From positions 3,938,001-4,002,000 of the forward strand of contig NZ_CP110389.1 in the NCBI RefSeq assembly GCF_026015985.1: DNA of 64,000 bases, written 5' to 3'. Within the stretch, counting starts at the first letter, position 1. Each line of letters starts with the position of its first letter. The notes beneath the pieces are model-generated. The model saw only the letters and a program-made list of their open reading frames with translations, made no database searches and was not told the DNA's origin. Below, piece by piece: positions 46,445-56,814 of this stretch. The stretch is from Rhodopseudomonas sp. P2A-2r (lineage in GTDB: Bacteria > Pseudomonadota > Alphaproteobacteria > Rhizobiales > Xanthobacteraceae). The translations under genes and the position numbers were made by a program.

Positions 46445-47860
46445 TTAATTCCTTTGGACGACGCACTGTCCGCCGGCAGATTTCAGGTTGCCGCAGAACG
46501 TGGTGGCTTCATCGGGCGACCCGAACGGACCGACCATGGCGCGGTAATAGGTACCTTTTTCGCCCAGATCCGCCCGTTTGATCGTCGCAGTGCGGGAACC
46601 CAGTACCGACGGGTACTTGCCCTGCAGCGCCCTGAACGATGCCTGAGCATCCGCTTCATTGCGCTGTGACGCGATCTGCACCAGATAGCCTCCGCTGGCG
46701 GACGTCGGCGCAATCTGGGTCGGTGCCGCAGTGGTCGACGCCACGCGGGCGGCCGGCACTGTCGCGGGGGCAGCCTGCGGGGACAGCGACAATGGCGCGT
46801 TGGCCGATGCGTTTGCGTTGGCAGCGGGCGTGCGGACCGCAGCGGCCGGAGCCGCCGTATTGCGCCCTGGGACCTGCTTGGCCGCAGGCGTCGCGTTGGG
46901 ATCCTGGTCGCCCTTCACCGAAAAGGTGCGGATCTTGCGCGGTTCGTCAGCCCCCTGAACGTTCGTATTGCCCGTCATCGCCTTGCCCGCCGGCGAAACG
47001 CTGGCGGTCGACGGCGGATTGGCGTTGACGTTCAGCGGCGGAAACACCACGCGCGGTCCGGCCTTGGTGTTGTCCTGCACATTGACTGGCTGTTCTTCGC
47101 GCGACACAAGCTTCTCCGGCGCGGCGCCGCCGAGGCGGTCCTGGATCAGTTTGCCGCTGGCGTCCGTCGAACCCGTGGCCGACGGCGGCACGACCTTGTT
47201 CGGACCAGCATCGGCCTTGATCACTGGCGGCTCGCCGCTGCGCGGCGATCCGACAAAGGTGCGGTAGGCGAAGGCCGCACCGGTACCGACCACGGCCAGC
47301 GCCAGCACGACGGCAACCGTCATCATCCCGCCGCGGCGTTTCTGCGGCTCTTCGGCCACTTCGCCATATCCGTCCGGATAGGCATAGGAGTCGTCCTGAT
47401 AGTTCTCATCCTGGGCGTGAACGTCGTGGCCCGGCAACTGGCCGTAAAGCGCGTCGTCATAGCGACCGGGATCCGCCTGCGGCGCGTCATGGCTCGCAGC
47501 CGCAAAGGACGGCGCCTGATGATAGTCCGCACCGGCCTCGTAATGCTCGTCCTGATAGCGCTGCGCGGGTGGCTGCGGGGAATAATCCTGCCTGGTATCA
47601 TGCCGCGCATCGTGAGCATTGGCGCGCTGCATCCACGGCGGCGGGCTGGACGGCGAGTTATCGTCGTCCTGCTCCTGCGCACTGTCATCGCGGCCCGGCG
47701 CGGGATTGTCGCGACCGAAGTTGGCGAACGGATCGGTCTGGCCGATCAGGCGCGCCAGCTCGGCCAGCGGATCGCCCTCCGCCTTGGGACGCGCATGGGC
47801 ATCGCCGCGATCGTAATCGGCGTCCGCGGGAAAGGGTCGGTCCTGGTACAGATTAGCCAT
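46445..47860 (-). CDS. SPOR-domain membrane protein
   Basis: A 471-residue protein with a cytoplasmic, Asp/Gln/Tyr-rich, low-complexity N-terminus (about 1-175), one membrane helix (MMTVAVVLALAVVGTGAAFA), a Pro/Ala/Thr-rich periplasmic linker and a C-terminal SPOR domain of about 75 residues (GGYLVQIASQRNEADAQASF...YYRAMVGPFGSPDEATTFC). SPOR domains bind denuded glycan strands at septa, so a division role is likely. It lies between argS and nagZ in the conserved alphaproteobacterial order. Confidence 0.9.
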   Translation of the reverse strand: MANLYQDRPFPADADYDRGDAHARPKAEGDPLAELARLIGQTDPFANFGRDNPAPGRDDSAQEQDDDNSPSSPPPWMQRANAHDARHDTRQDYSPQPPAQRYQDEHYEAGADYHQAPSFAAASHDAPQADPGRYDDALYGQLPGHDVHAQDENYQDDSYAYPDGYGEVAEEPQKRRGGMMTVAVVLALAVVGTGAAFAYRTFVGSPRSGEPPVIKADAGPNKVVPPSATGSTDASGKLIQDRLGGAAPEKLVSREEQPVNVQDNTKAGPRVVFPPLNVNANPPSTASVSPAGKAMTGNTNVQGADEPRKIRTFSVKGDQDPNATPAAKQVPGRNTAAPAAAVRTPAANANASANAPLSLSPQAAPATVPAARVASTTAAPTQIAPTSASGGYLVQIASQRNEADAQASFRALQGKYPSVLGSRTATIKRADLGEKGTYYRAMVGPFGSPDEATTFCGNLKSAGGQCVVQRN

Positions 47861-47964
47861 CGTGATGTCGCATCCCCTTCGGGAAAGCTGCCGGCCCGCT
47901 TTTCAAGACGAAACAGCTGCTGCTTAAGCCGCCACGGATCCCCACGTGACCGACCGTCCCCTGC

Positions 47965-49752
47965 CTAACGCATCTCGTCCGGTGCGGTAACGCCGAGTAC
48001 GGCGAGGCCCGAGGCCAGAACCGAGACAACGCTCTGGACCAATGCCAGCCGCGCCTTGGTAAGTACTGCATCATTAGTGATAATGAAGCGTAAATGAGGC
48101 ATATCGCGCCCCCGGGTCCACAGCGCATGAAAATCGCTGGCAAGATCATACAGGTAGAAAGCGATACGGTGCGGCTCATGCGCCAATGCCGCAGATTCAA
48201 TCATCCGCGGATACAACGCCAGCTGCCGCATCAACCCCAGCTCGGCCGGATCGTCCAGCCGCTCGACCGCCGCATCCGTGAGATAGGCAACCCGGGCGCC
48301 GGTTTCCAGAGGCAGGTCAGTCAGCATTTCGCGGGCATTGCGGAAGATCGAATGGCCGCGCGCGTGGCCGTACTGGACGTAGAAGACCGGATTGTCCTTG
48401 GACTGCTCGATCACCTTGGCGAGGTCGAAATCCAGCACCGCGTCGTTCTTGCGAAACAGCATCATGAAGCGCACCGCGTCGGAGCCGACCTCGTCGACGA
48501 CCTCGCGCAGGGTGACGAAATCGCCAGAGCGCTTCGACATCTTCACCGGCTCGCCGTTGCGCAGCAGCTTGACCAGCTGCACGATCTTGACGTCGAGCAC
48601 GCCCTGCCCGTCGGTCACCGCCTTGATGGCCGCCTGCACCCGCTTGATGTAGCCACCGTGATCGGAGCCCCAGACGTCGACCATGTTGCGGAAGCCGCGG
48701 TCGAACTTGGTCTTGTGATACGCGATGTCGGAGGCGAAATAGGTGTAGCCGCCGTCCGACTTCAGCAGCGGACGGTCGACGTCATCGCCATAGGCGGTGG
48801 CGCGGAACAGTGTCTGCTCGCGGTCTTCGTAATCGTCGACCGGCTTGCCCTTGGGCGGCGGCAGCCGACCCAGATAGACGTCTCCCTTGGCGCGCAGGAA
48901 ATCGATGGTGGCAGCGACAAGATCGGCGTCGCCGTCGATCAGCGAGCGCTCCGAGAAGAAAACCTCATGGGTGATGTTGAGCGCCGCGAGATCGCCGCGG
49001 ATCATTTCCATCATCCCGGCAATGGCCTTCGCCCGCACGGTCGGCAGCCATTCGGTCTCCGGCTGTGCCCTCAGCTTGTCGCCAAATTCGGCGGCCAGCG
49101 CCTGCCCCACCGGGACCAGATAGTCTCCGGGATACAGACCTTCGGGGATCGCACCGATCTCTTCGCCGAGCGCCTCGCGGTAGCGCAGGAACGCCGAGCG
49201 CGCGAGCACGTCGACCTGGGCGCCGGCGTCGTTGATGTAATATTCGCGGTTGACGTCATAGCCGGCGGTCTCCAGCAGGCTGGCCAGCGCGTCGCCGAAC
49301 ACCGCGCCGCGGCAATGGCCGACATGCATGGGCCCGGTCGGGTTGGCGGAGACGTATTCGACATTGACCTTCTCGGCCGCGCCGACTGCGCTGTGGCCGT
49401 AGCGCACGCCGTCGCGCAGTACCGCACGCAGCGCATCCGCCCAAGCCACGGTCTTCAGGGTCAGGTTGATGAAGCCGGGTCCGGCGACGTCGACCGACGC
49501 AATCAGATCATCGTTGCGCAACCTGGCGGCGATGATGTCGGCGAGGTCGCGCGGCTTGGCTTTGGCTTCCTTGGCCAGCACCATGGCGGCGTTGGTCGCC
49601 ATGTCGCCATGGGATGCCTCGCGGGTCGGCTCGACCACCACCCGCGACAGATCGAGCCCGGCCGGCAGCGCGCCTTCGGCGGCGAGCGCCTGGCAGGCCG
49701 CATGGACACGCGCGAGGACATTGGCGAACAGATGCGGAGACGGAACGGACAT
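47965..49752 (-). CDS. argS: arginyl-tRNA synthetase
   Basis: ArgRS charges tRNA-Arg. The 595-residue class I enzyme has an N-terminal Add1 domain, the HIGH-like motif [21 protein letters not shown], the [17 protein letters not shown] region, a [18 protein letters not shown] motif (KMSKR), and the anticodon-binding DALR domain ([22 protein letters not shown]). Start ATG 49752 begins [13 protein letters not shown]; the 40-codon upstream extension is not conserved-looking. It lies between dgt and the SPOR gene. Confidence 0.95.
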   Translation of the reverse strand: MSVPSPHLFANVLARVHAACQALAAEGALPAGLDLSRVVVEPTREASHGDMATNAAMVLAKEAKAKPRDLADIIAARLRNDDLIASVDVAGPGFINLTLKTVAWADALRAVLRDGVRYGHSAVGAAEKVNVEYVSANPTGPMHVGHCRGAVFGDALASLLETAGYDVNREYYINDAGAQVDVLARSAFLRYREALGEEIGAIPEGLYPGDYLVPVGQALAAEFGDKLRAQPETEWLPTVRAKAIAGMMEMIRGDLAALNITHEVFFSERSLIDGDADLVAATIDFLRAKGDVYLGRLPPPKGKPVDDYEDREQTLFRATAYGDDVDRPLLKSDGGYTYFASDIAYHKTKFDRGFRNMVDVWGSDHGGYIKRVQAAIKAVTDGQGVLDVKIVQLVKLLRNGEPVKMSKRSGDFVTLREVVDEVGSDAVRFMMLFRKNDAVLDFDLAKVIEQSKDNPVFYVQYGHARGHSIFRNAREMLTDLPLETGARVAYLTDAAVERLDDPAELGLMRQLALYPRMIESAALAHEPHRIAFYLYDLASDFHALWTRGRDMPHLRFIITNDAVLTKARLALVQSVVSVLASGLAVLGVTAPDEMR

Positions 49753-49905
49753 CGCTGAAACCAGAACTTGCGCCGGACGATTCCGGCTGGATTGCAGGGG
49801 GTTGGATAGACGTTTTGCGGGCTCACCGCCATTTCTTTGATGGAGTCGGCGCCGCACTACCGAAACTGCCAATAATACATATAATCAGATACTTATATCG
49901 ACACT

Positions 49906-51120
49906 TTAACGTAATTCGGGAGATGAATCGAACAGTCGCATATGCTCGGTAATGGCAAAGCGGTCAGTCATCCCGGCGATGAAGTTGCCGATCCGGCGTG
50001 CCCGATCGGTCTCGCTCTCCGGCCCGGCGCCGCGAACCGGAAGCCATTCCGGCGGCAGATCCTCGGGCGCCCGTTGATAGCGTGCGAAAAGGTCGAACAG
50101 GATGCACTCGGCCTCGCCCATCACCCGCATCACCCGCTCATGTCGATACATGCGCAGCTTGAGGAACGCCTTGATGGCGGCCTCGGCAGCGGCGGCCTCC
50201 GGCGGGAACGCGACCAGCACCTCGCCGTGATGACGGACGTCCGCGGCCGAAGCCGGTCGCGCATCGGCGAGGCGCCTCTCGGTCTCGCCGACCACCGCCC
50301 CGATCAGATAGGAGATCAGTTCGCGCACCAGTTCGGCGCCGCGCCGGCTTTCATCGAGATCGGGGTAGTGCTGCGCGATCTCGGCGATCATCCCGGCAGT
50401 GAGCGGGATCTCCTTGAGATCGTCGACGCCGAACAGGCGGGCGCGCAGGCCATCGTCAATGTCATGGGCGTCGTAGGCGATATCGTCAGCCAGGGCGGCG
50501 ACCTGCGCCTCCAGCGAGGCGAAGCTCGAGAGTTCCAGATCGTAGGTGCGGTCGTAGTCGGTGATTCCGAACGGCAGGCCATGTTCGGCATAGCGCCCGA
50601 TGGCGGCACCGGACGCGTCGGTGAGCGGGCCGTTGTGCTTGACCACGCCTTCCAGCGCCTCCCAGGTCAAGTTGAGACCGTCGAAGTCGGGGTAGCGATG
50701 TTCCAGCGAGGTCAGGACGCGCAAGGTCTGGGCGTTGTGGTCGAAGCCGCCGTGATCCTTCAGGCATTCGTCCAGCGCCCGCTCGCCGGCATGGCCGAAC
50801 GGCGGATGGCCGAGATCGTGGGCCAGCGCCAGGGTTTCGGTGAGATCCTCGTCGAGGCCGAGCTGGCGGGCGATCGCCCGGGCAATCTGCGCCACCTCCA
50901 GCGTATGGGTCAGCCGTGTTCGGTAGTGATCGCCTTCGTGGAACACGAACACCTGGGTCTTGTGTTTGAGGCGGCGGAAGGCGGTGGAATGGATTACCCG
51001 GTCGCAGTCGCGCCGGAACGCGCTCCGGGTTCGGCTTTCCGGCTCCGCGAACAGTCGCCCGCGGCTGTGCGCGGGATCACAGGCATAGGGAGCGCGGGGA
51101 GCCGCCATTCCGACCGACAA
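49906..51120 (-). CDS. dgt: deoxyguanosinetriphosphate triphosphohydrolase-like protein (HD domain)
   Basis: dGTPases of the HD superfamily hydrolyse dNTPs to the nucleoside and triphosphate. The 404-residue protein has the HD core: [40 protein letters not shown] (H...HD), [20 protein letters not shown] and [17 protein letters not shown]. It belongs to the type 2 group without the E. coli-specific insert. The start is ATG 51120 and the promoter must lie in the 101-nt gap shared with the divergent erpA. It is the first gene of the long minus-strand block. Confidence 0.92.
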   Translation of the reverse strand: MSVGMAAPRAPYACDPAHSRGRLFAEPESRTRSAFRRDCDRVIHSTAFRRLKHKTQVFVFHEGDHYRTRLTHTLEVAQIARAIARQLGLDEDLTETLALAHDLGHPPFGHAGERALDECLKDHGGFDHNAQTLRVLTSLEHRYPDFDGLNLTWEALEGVVKHNGPLTDASGAAIGRYAEHGLPFGITDYDRTYDLELSSFASLEAQVAALADDIAYDAHDIDDGLRARLFGVDDLKEIPLTAGMIAEIAQHYPDLDESRRGAELVRELISYLIGAVVGETERRLADARPASAADVRHHGEVLVAFPPEAAAAEAAIKAFLKLRMYRHERVMRVMGEAECILFDLFARYQRAPEDLPPEWLPVRGAGPESETDRARRIGNFIAGMTDRFAITEHMRLFDSSPELR

Positions 51121-51221
51121 GGGTGTTTATCCTCTATCCAATTGATTCCACGGCCCGGCGCACTTAACTATGGACGGCGGCATATTCAAACCAATGAATA
51201 CCCGCGTCACGGAGCCAGATC

Positions 51222-51554
51222 ATGACTGCAGCCAACGTCACCATCAGCGAGCGGGCGGCCCGCCGCATCGGCGAGATCCTGAAGACCGAGGGCGACGGCG
51301 CCATGCTGCGCATTTCCGTCGAAGGCGGCGGCTGCTCCGGCTTTTCCTACAAGTTCGATGTCGATCGCGCCAAGGCCGATGATGACATGGTGATCGCCCG
51401 CGAGAATGCCGTGGTGCTGGTGGACTCGGCTTCGGTGCCGTTCCTGGCCGGCTCCGAGGTCGACTTCGTCGATGACCTGATCGGCGCGTCGTTCCGGGTG
51501 GTCAATCCGAATGCCACGGCGTCGTGCGGCTGCGGCACGAGTTTTTCGATCTGA
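51222..51554 (+). CDS. erpA: iron-sulfur cluster insertion protein (A-type, ErpA-like)
   Basis: A-type carrier that hands [4Fe-4S] clusters to apoproteins. The 110-residue protein begins VTISERAARRIGEILKTEGD and has the three conserved cysteines: GGGCSGFSYKF and the C-terminal SCGCGTSFSI (C-x-C). The pattern VDSASVPFLAGSEVDFVDD is normal. GGAG lies about 8 nt upstream. Candidate clients in this window include ilvD, a [Fe-S] dehydratase. It diverges from dgt. Confidence 0.93.
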   Translation: MTAANVTISERAARRIGEILKTEGDGAMLRISVEGGGCSGFSYKFDVDRAKADDDMVIARENAVVLVDSASVPFLAGSEVDFVDDLIGASFRVVNPNATASCGCGTSFSI

Positions 51555-51617
51555 TCGTCGATCGCCGGAATGGCGCGTGTCATGCGCCGCTCCCACGTCC
51601 GGTGTATCGGCTTCCGT

Positions 51618-53483
51618 CTATCTAGTCCGTCCCACGCTCCCTGAGATGGCCGTCGGCTCAGACTCGTCAAGCCTGGGTATGCGTCGCAGCTGCCGATCCA
51701 GCTCGCGAAAGACATATTCCGTCGCCTTGTAGGGCGTCGAAATCCGGCGATCCAGGCCATCGTTGAGCAGCACGTGCACGCCGTCACGCCCGGCCATCTG
51801 ATGGCATTGGGCGCAGGTCATGCGGTTGAAGGTCAGTGCCTCCGGATCGTGGCGCCGGGGATCGCGGTAAGTTGTGGGCATGAGGTCGTCGAGCACGCTT
51901 TGCAGCTCGGCTTTCCGAGAGCCGACGGACTTGTCGGCAGCGAGACGGAACAGCGGGGTGTCGAAGGCGCTGGAATAGAAGCCGACGTTCACCCCCTCCC
52001 GCACCACCGCCACCGCTTCCAGCACCCTGTCCAAATTGTAGGATCGGCTCAGCGTCCCGAACACCCAGAGCCCCGTCAGCGACGAACTCCAGGCCACGGT
52101 CTGAACCGGCCGGGGCCCGATCGAATCCCGAATGAAGTCTGCGGTGGCCGTGTCGGTCCCCGATCCGCCGGCCGCGCGGACTCCCGTCAAGGCGTCCGCC
52201 CAGTGCAGGAATTCGGCAATGGCGACGCGCCGTACCGGCGCGGGCAGCAGCCGGTCGACGGCGTCAAAATCGAGATGGATGAACAACTGCTCGTAGGCCC
52301 GGCCTGGAAATCGCGGGCTCATCAGCTGGTAGACCATGCGGAGCTGGGGAATCTCCTGGGGGGCAGCGAAGTGCACGTCGGTCTCCGGCTCGCCCGGACG
52401 CAGGATCACCGACACCAGCTTGAAATGCCCGGGGTCGGAGACGTCGGCCGTCACGTCGCGGATCGGTTCGATGGTCGTGCCCGAGGTGTAGAAATTCTTC
52501 GGGCTGACCTGCGTGGCGATGTTGAGCGTGTCGCCGCCGGGCTCCGTCGCCGGATCGAAGCCGGCCACCGGCTGGCCGTTGAGGAATTTCAGGACCTGCG
52601 CAAAGCCGTCCTTGCCTAACGTCGCCCCGAGGGCAAAGCGCTGTTCAAGCACCGGCTCGGCCGCGAAGAACAGATGCTTCGGCTGGGTCAGGAAGCGCAG
52701 GCCGCTCTGCGTGCGCGGCGTATCGATGCCATGGTCGGGCGCGAAGCCGTCGGGGTAGAACCACATGGAATTGTGCCGCAGGCTGTAGCTATCGTCGTAG
52801 CTCGCCCACTGGTCCTGCGACGTCTTGAACTTTTCGGAAATCAACTTGAGCACGCCGACCTTGGCTTCGTAGTGCGCGAGCAGCTCCGGCGGAATGTCCG
52901 CGAATGTCCTGAAGCTCTGCGCATAGCCGTAGATGGATTTGACCGGATCGAACAGCTCGCTGAGTTCGTGGGCATGGTGCTTGCCGCACTGGGCGCCGGG
53001 ACGCAGCTTCACATAGTAGTCGAAACTGATGTCGATCAGACTGTAGCCGGCAGCGCGCAGCTCGCCGTACATGTCGGGGAATTCGTCGATGTGGCGAACC
53101 CAGTAGACCGACTGGATGCGGCAGCCCTCCGGCGTGTCGCCGGTCGAGAAGTGATCGATGTGACGGTTCAGCTCGGAGAAGCCGGCCTTGACCAGCTGCG
53201 GCCAGCTCTGCTGGTAGCCGAGCTGGAACACCGGATAGATCGGATCGGCCGCGCCCAGGCCGGTATCGAAGAACAGGTATTTGAATTTCGGACGCGAGAA
53301 GCCGAAGTCCTGCTCGAAATGTGTGAGGATGTCGTAGACCGAGCCCGGCCGCAGCGCGGCGTGGTTGCTCTCGGTGATGATCTCCTGCCATCGATGGCGC
53401 ACAATCGACAGCGGGGCGCCGTCGGCGAGCGTGAAGACGATGCCAGCGAGGCACACGAACAGGACGCCCAAGAACTTTTTCAT
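51618..53483 (-). CDS. secreted protein of unknown function with a C-terminal CxxCH haem motif
   Basis: A 621-residue protein with an N-terminal signal peptide or anchor (MKKFLGVLFVCLAGIVFTLA). The C-terminal region contains CAQCH (557-561) in FNRMTCAQCHQMAGRDG, a c-type haem attachment motif, with possible axial ligands among later Met or His residues. The 500 residues before it match no family I recognise. They are rich in aromatic residues and His, contain CGKHHAHELSELFD and PQLRMVYQLMSPRFPGR, and could be a beta-rich enzymatic domain. It converges with erpA, whose stop lies 64 nt away. A periplasmic redox role is inferred from the haem motif only. Confidence 0.7.
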   Translation of the reverse strand: MKKFLGVLFVCLAGIVFTLADGAPLSIVRHRWQEIITESNHAALRPGSVYDILTHFEQDFGFSRPKFKYLFFDTGLGAADPIYPVFQLGYQQSWPQLVKAGFSELNRHIDHFSTGDTPEGCRIQSVYWVRHIDEFPDMYGELRAAGYSLIDISFDYYVKLRPGAQCGKHHAHELSELFDPVKSIYGYAQSFRTFADIPPELLAHYEAKVGVLKLISEKFKTSQDQWASYDDSYSLRHNSMWFYPDGFAPDHGIDTPRTQSGLRFLTQPKHLFFAAEPVLEQRFALGATLGKDGFAQVLKFLNGQPVAGFDPATEPGGDTLNIATQVSPKNFYTSGTTIEPIRDVTADVSDPGHFKLVSVILRPGEPETDVHFAAPQEIPQLRMVYQLMSPRFPGRAYEQLFIHLDFDAVDRLLPAPVRRVAIAEFLHWADALTGVRAAGGSGTDTATADFIRDSIGPRPVQTVAWSSSLTGLWVFGTLSRSYNLDRVLEAVAVVREGVNVGFYSSAFDTPLFRLAADKSVGSRKAELQSVLDDLMPTTYRDPRRHDPEALTFNRMTCAQCHQMAGRDGVHVLLNDGLDRRISTPYKATEYVFRELDRQLRRIPRLDESEPTAISGSVGRTR

Positions 53484-53682
53484 TGATCTTGCTACGACCT
53501 TCGCCGTGCGCGTTCAACCTTGCGGAAAGTTCCTCCCCGTCAAACTCGCCATGCTTTATCGCCGGCGCGTCACGAGTTCGTTGCAATTAGCTGGCGCGGC
53601 GTTCCGCTGCGATCCGACAACGCGCCGCGCGAGTCGCGAATTTTAGCCCAGCGTCGCGGCGCGGATGCAAAGTCGGTGCGGA

Positions 53683-56600
53683 TTACTCCGCCGCGATCCC
53701 GTGCTGCCGCCCAGCCTCTTCGGCTTCGTCGTATTGCGGCTCGAGGCGGCGCTTCAGCTTGCGATCGATGCGGTCGAGATAGATGTAGATCACGGGGGTA
53801 ATGAACAGCGTCAGCAGCTGCGACACGCAGAGGCCGCCGACCACGGCGATGCCAAGCGGCTGGCGCAATTCGGCGCCGGCACCGGCACCGAGCGCAATCG
53901 GCAGCGTGCCGAAGATCGCTGCGAAGGTGGTCATCATGATCGGTCGGAACCGGAGCAGCGCCGCTTCGCGGATCGCGTGCTCGGCCGACAGTCCGACGCG
54001 GCGGCGCTCCAGCGCAAAGTCGACCATCATGATGGCGTTCTTCTTGACGATACCGACCAGCATGACGATGCCGATCATGGCGATGACGGACATCTCCATG
54101 TTGAACAGCATCAGCGTCAGGATCGCACCGATGCCCGCCGACGGCAGGCCGGAGATAATGGTGATCGGGTGAATGAAGCTCTCGTAGAGAATGCCCAGGA
54201 TCACGAAGGCGGCGAACACAGCGGCGAGGATCAGCACGCCCTGCCCGCGCAAGCTGTCCTGGAACACCTGCGCGGTGCCGGAGAAGCCGGTCGCGATGGT
54301 CACTGGCAGGTTGGATGCGCCCTCGATGGCGGTGATCTGGTCCACCGCATAGCCGAGGGAGGTTCCCGGCACCAGGTTGAACGAGATGGTCACCGCCGGC
54401 TGCTGGCCCTGATGATTAATCTGCAGCGGCCCCACCGTCGGCACCAGCCTCGCCACCGCGCTGAGCGGAATGGTCTGGTTGTTGCCCGTCTTCATGTAGA
54501 GTTTTGAGATGTCCGACGGGTCGATCCGGAACTGCGGCTGCGCTTCCAGGATGATCTGGTAGTCGTTGGACGGCATGTAGATAGTGCCGACCTGGCGCGA
54601 GCCGAAGGCATTGTAGAGCTGGTTGCGCACCTGATCGACGGTGATGCCGTAGACCGCGGCCTTCTCGCGGTCGATGTCGACGGTCATCTGCGGATTCTTG
54701 ATGTAGAGATCCGTGGTCACGTCGAGCAGTCCGGGCACCTGGGCGATCTTGTCGCGCATTTCCGGCGCCAGCCGGTACAGCGACTCGGTGTCGCCGCTCT
54801 GCAGCACATACTGGTACTGACTCTTCGAGGGCCGGCCGCCGATATTGAGGTTCTGAATGCTCTGGAAGAACGCCTGCAGGCCCGGCACCGCGGTGGCCTT
54901 CTGGCGCAGCCGTGTCATCACCGCCTGGGCGCTGTCGCGCTCCTTCTGCGGCTTGAGCGCAATGAACAGCCGGCCGTAATTCGCGGTCGGATTCGGCCCG
55001 CCGGATCCGACCGTCGAGTTGATGTAATCGACCGCGGGGTCGGATTTCAGCACTTCGGTCAGTGCCTGCTGCCGTGCCTTCATCGCCTCGAACGAGGTGT
55101 CGGTGGCGGCTTCGGTGACACCGGTGAGGAAGCCGGTGTCTTCCTGCGGGAAAAAGCCCTTCGGCACGATCATGTAGAGATAGACCGTGCCGCCCAGGGT
55201 GGCGATGGTCAGCAGCAGCATCACCGCCTTGTGCGCCAGGACATGGTCGAGCGCCCACTCATAGCCCCTCAACCAGGCAGCGAACATCGCCTCGAAGGCG
55301 CGGAGGATGATGTTGTCCTTCTTGTGCGGGTCGTGCGCCTTGAGCACGCGCGCGCAGAGCATGGGAGTCAGCGTCAGCGACACGAAGCCCGACACAATAA
55401 TGGCCGCGGCGATGGTGATCGCAAATTCGCGGAACACGCGCCCGACAATGCCGCCCATCAGCAGCACGGGAATGAACACGGCAATCAGCGAGAAGGTGAT
55501 CGAGATGATGGTAAAGCCGATCTCGCGCGCGCCCTTCAGCGCCGCCTCGAACGGTCGCATGCCGTGCTCTATATGGCGGACGATATTTTCCAGCATCACG
55601 ATGGCGTCGTCGACCACGAAGCCGACCGACAACGTGAGCGCCAGCAGCGTCATGTTGTTGATGGAGAAATCCAGCATGTACATCACGGCGCAGGTGCCGA
55701 GCAGCGAGATCGGCACCGCCAGCGCCGGGATGAAGGTGGCGGATGCGGAGCGCAGGAACAGGAAGATCACCATGATCACCAGCGCCACGGCGATCAGCAG
55801 GGTCTCCTCGACGTCGCTGACCGCCTGGCGGATCGACACCGAGCGGTCCATCATGACGTTGACGGCGATCGACGGCGGGATTTGCGCGCGCAGCGACGGC
55901 AGCTTGGCGCGCACGCCATCGACCACTGCCACGGTATTGGCGTCGGGCTGTTTCTGGATCGCCAGCACGATGGCGCGTTCGCTGTTCAGCCAGGTTGCGA
56001 CCTTGTCGTTCTCGACGCTGTCATAGATCTTGGCGACCTCGTCGAGCTTGACCGGCGAGCCGTTGCGCCAGGCCACGACCACCTGGCGGTAGTCGATCGC
56101 CTTGTCCATCTGTCCGGACGCCTGCAGCGAGATGTCCTGCTTGGGGCCGTTGAGGGTGCCGACCGGCGTCGAGGAGTTGGCGCGGGACACCGCCGTGCGG
56201 ATGTCTTCCAGCGACAGACCACGCGCCGCAGCGGCCTCGGGATCGGCCTGGACGCGTATAGCGAATTTCTGCGCGCCGTAGATCGTGACCTGGGCAACGC
56301 CCGGAATCTGCGACAACGCCTGCCCGATGGTGATGTCGCCATATTCGTTGACCGTCGACAGCGGCAGCGTCGACGAACTGAGGGCCACAAAAAGTACTGG
56401 GAAATCACCGGGGTTCACTTTGCGGAAACTCGGCGGCGTCGTCATTTCGATCGGCAGGCGGCGTTGCGCGATGGTCAGCGCGGTCTGCACGTCCAGCGCC
56501 GCGGCGTCGATACTGCGGTTGAGGTCGAACTGGATGGTGATCGCGGTGGTGCCCTGCGACGAGCTCGACGACATCGACGAGATGCCGGCGATGGTCGAGA

Positions 56601-56811
56601 GCTGGCGCTCGATGACGCCGGCGACCGATGCCGCCATGGTGTCGGCGCTGGCGCCCGGCAGGGTCGCCGTTACGGCAATGGTCGGGAAATCGACCTTGGG
56701 CAGCGCCGAGACCGGCAGCAGACGAAAGCCGAAAATGCCAAAGGCGATGATCGATGCGGTGATGAGCGTGGTCATCACCGGTCGGCGAATGCACAGCTCC
56801 GAAAGGGTCAT
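53683..56811 (-). CDS. RND-family efflux transporter, inner-membrane pump (MdtB/MdtC/AcrB-like)
   Basis: A proton-driven trimeric pump exporting drugs or toxic organics through a membrane-fusion protein and an outer-membrane channel. The 1042-residue protein has 12 membrane helices, two large periplasmic loops and family motifs: FPTIAVTATLPGASADTMAA near the N-terminus, LALTLSVGFVVDDAIVMLENI (helix 4, with the proton-relay Asp pair) and GIVKKNAIMMVDFALERRR. The first residues (MTLSELCIRRPVMTTLI) are typical of the MdtB/MdtC-like group. The membrane-fusion gene ends 3 nt before it; no outer-membrane channel gene is adjacent. Its substrate range is unknown. Confidence 0.94.
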   Translation of the reverse strand: MTLSELCIRRPVMTTLITASIIAFGIFGFRLLPVSALPKVDFPTIAVTATLPGASADTMAASVAGVIERQLSTIAGISSMSSSSSQGTTAITIQFDLNRSIDAAALDVQTALTIAQRRLPIEMTTPPSFRKVNPGDFPVLFVALSSSTLPLSTVNEYGDITIGQALSQIPGVAQVTIYGAQKFAIRVQADPEAAAARGLSLEDIRTAVSRANSSTPVGTLNGPKQDISLQASGQMDKAIDYRQVVVAWRNGSPVKLDEVAKIYDSVENDKVATWLNSERAIVLAIQKQPDANTVAVVDGVRAKLPSLRAQIPPSIAVNVMMDRSVSIRQAVSDVEETLLIAVALVIMVIFLFLRSASATFIPALAVPISLLGTCAVMYMLDFSINNMTLLALTLSVGFVVDDAIVMLENIVRHIEHGMRPFEAALKGAREIGFTIISITFSLIAVFIPVLLMGGIVGRVFREFAITIAAAIIVSGFVSLTLTPMLCARVLKAHDPHKKDNIILRAFEAMFAAWLRGYEWALDHVLAHKAVMLLLTIATLGGTVYLYMIVPKGFFPQEDTGFLTGVTEAATDTSFEAMKARQQALTEVLKSDPAVDYINSTVGSGGPNPTANYGRLFIALKPQKERDSAQAVMTRLRQKATAVPGLQAFFQSIQNLNIGGRPSKSQYQYVLQSGDTESLYRLAPEMRDKIAQVPGLLDVTTDLYIKNPQMTVDIDREKAAVYGITVDQVRNQLYNAFGSRQVGTIYMPSNDYQIILEAQPQFRIDPSDISKLYMKTGNNQTIPLSAVARLVPTVGPLQINHQGQQPAVTISFNLVPGTSLGYAVDQITAIEGASNLPVTIATGFSGTAQVFQDSLRGQGVLILAAVFAAFVILGILYESFIHPITIISGLPSAGIGAILTLMLFNMEMSVIAMIGIVMLVGIVKKNAIMMVDFALERRRVGLSAEHAIREAALLRFRPIMMTTFAAIFGTLPIALGAGAGAELRQPLGIAVVGGLCVSQLLTLFITPVIYIYLDRIDRKLKRRLEPQYDEAEEAGRQHGIAAE

Positions 56812-56814
56812 GGC

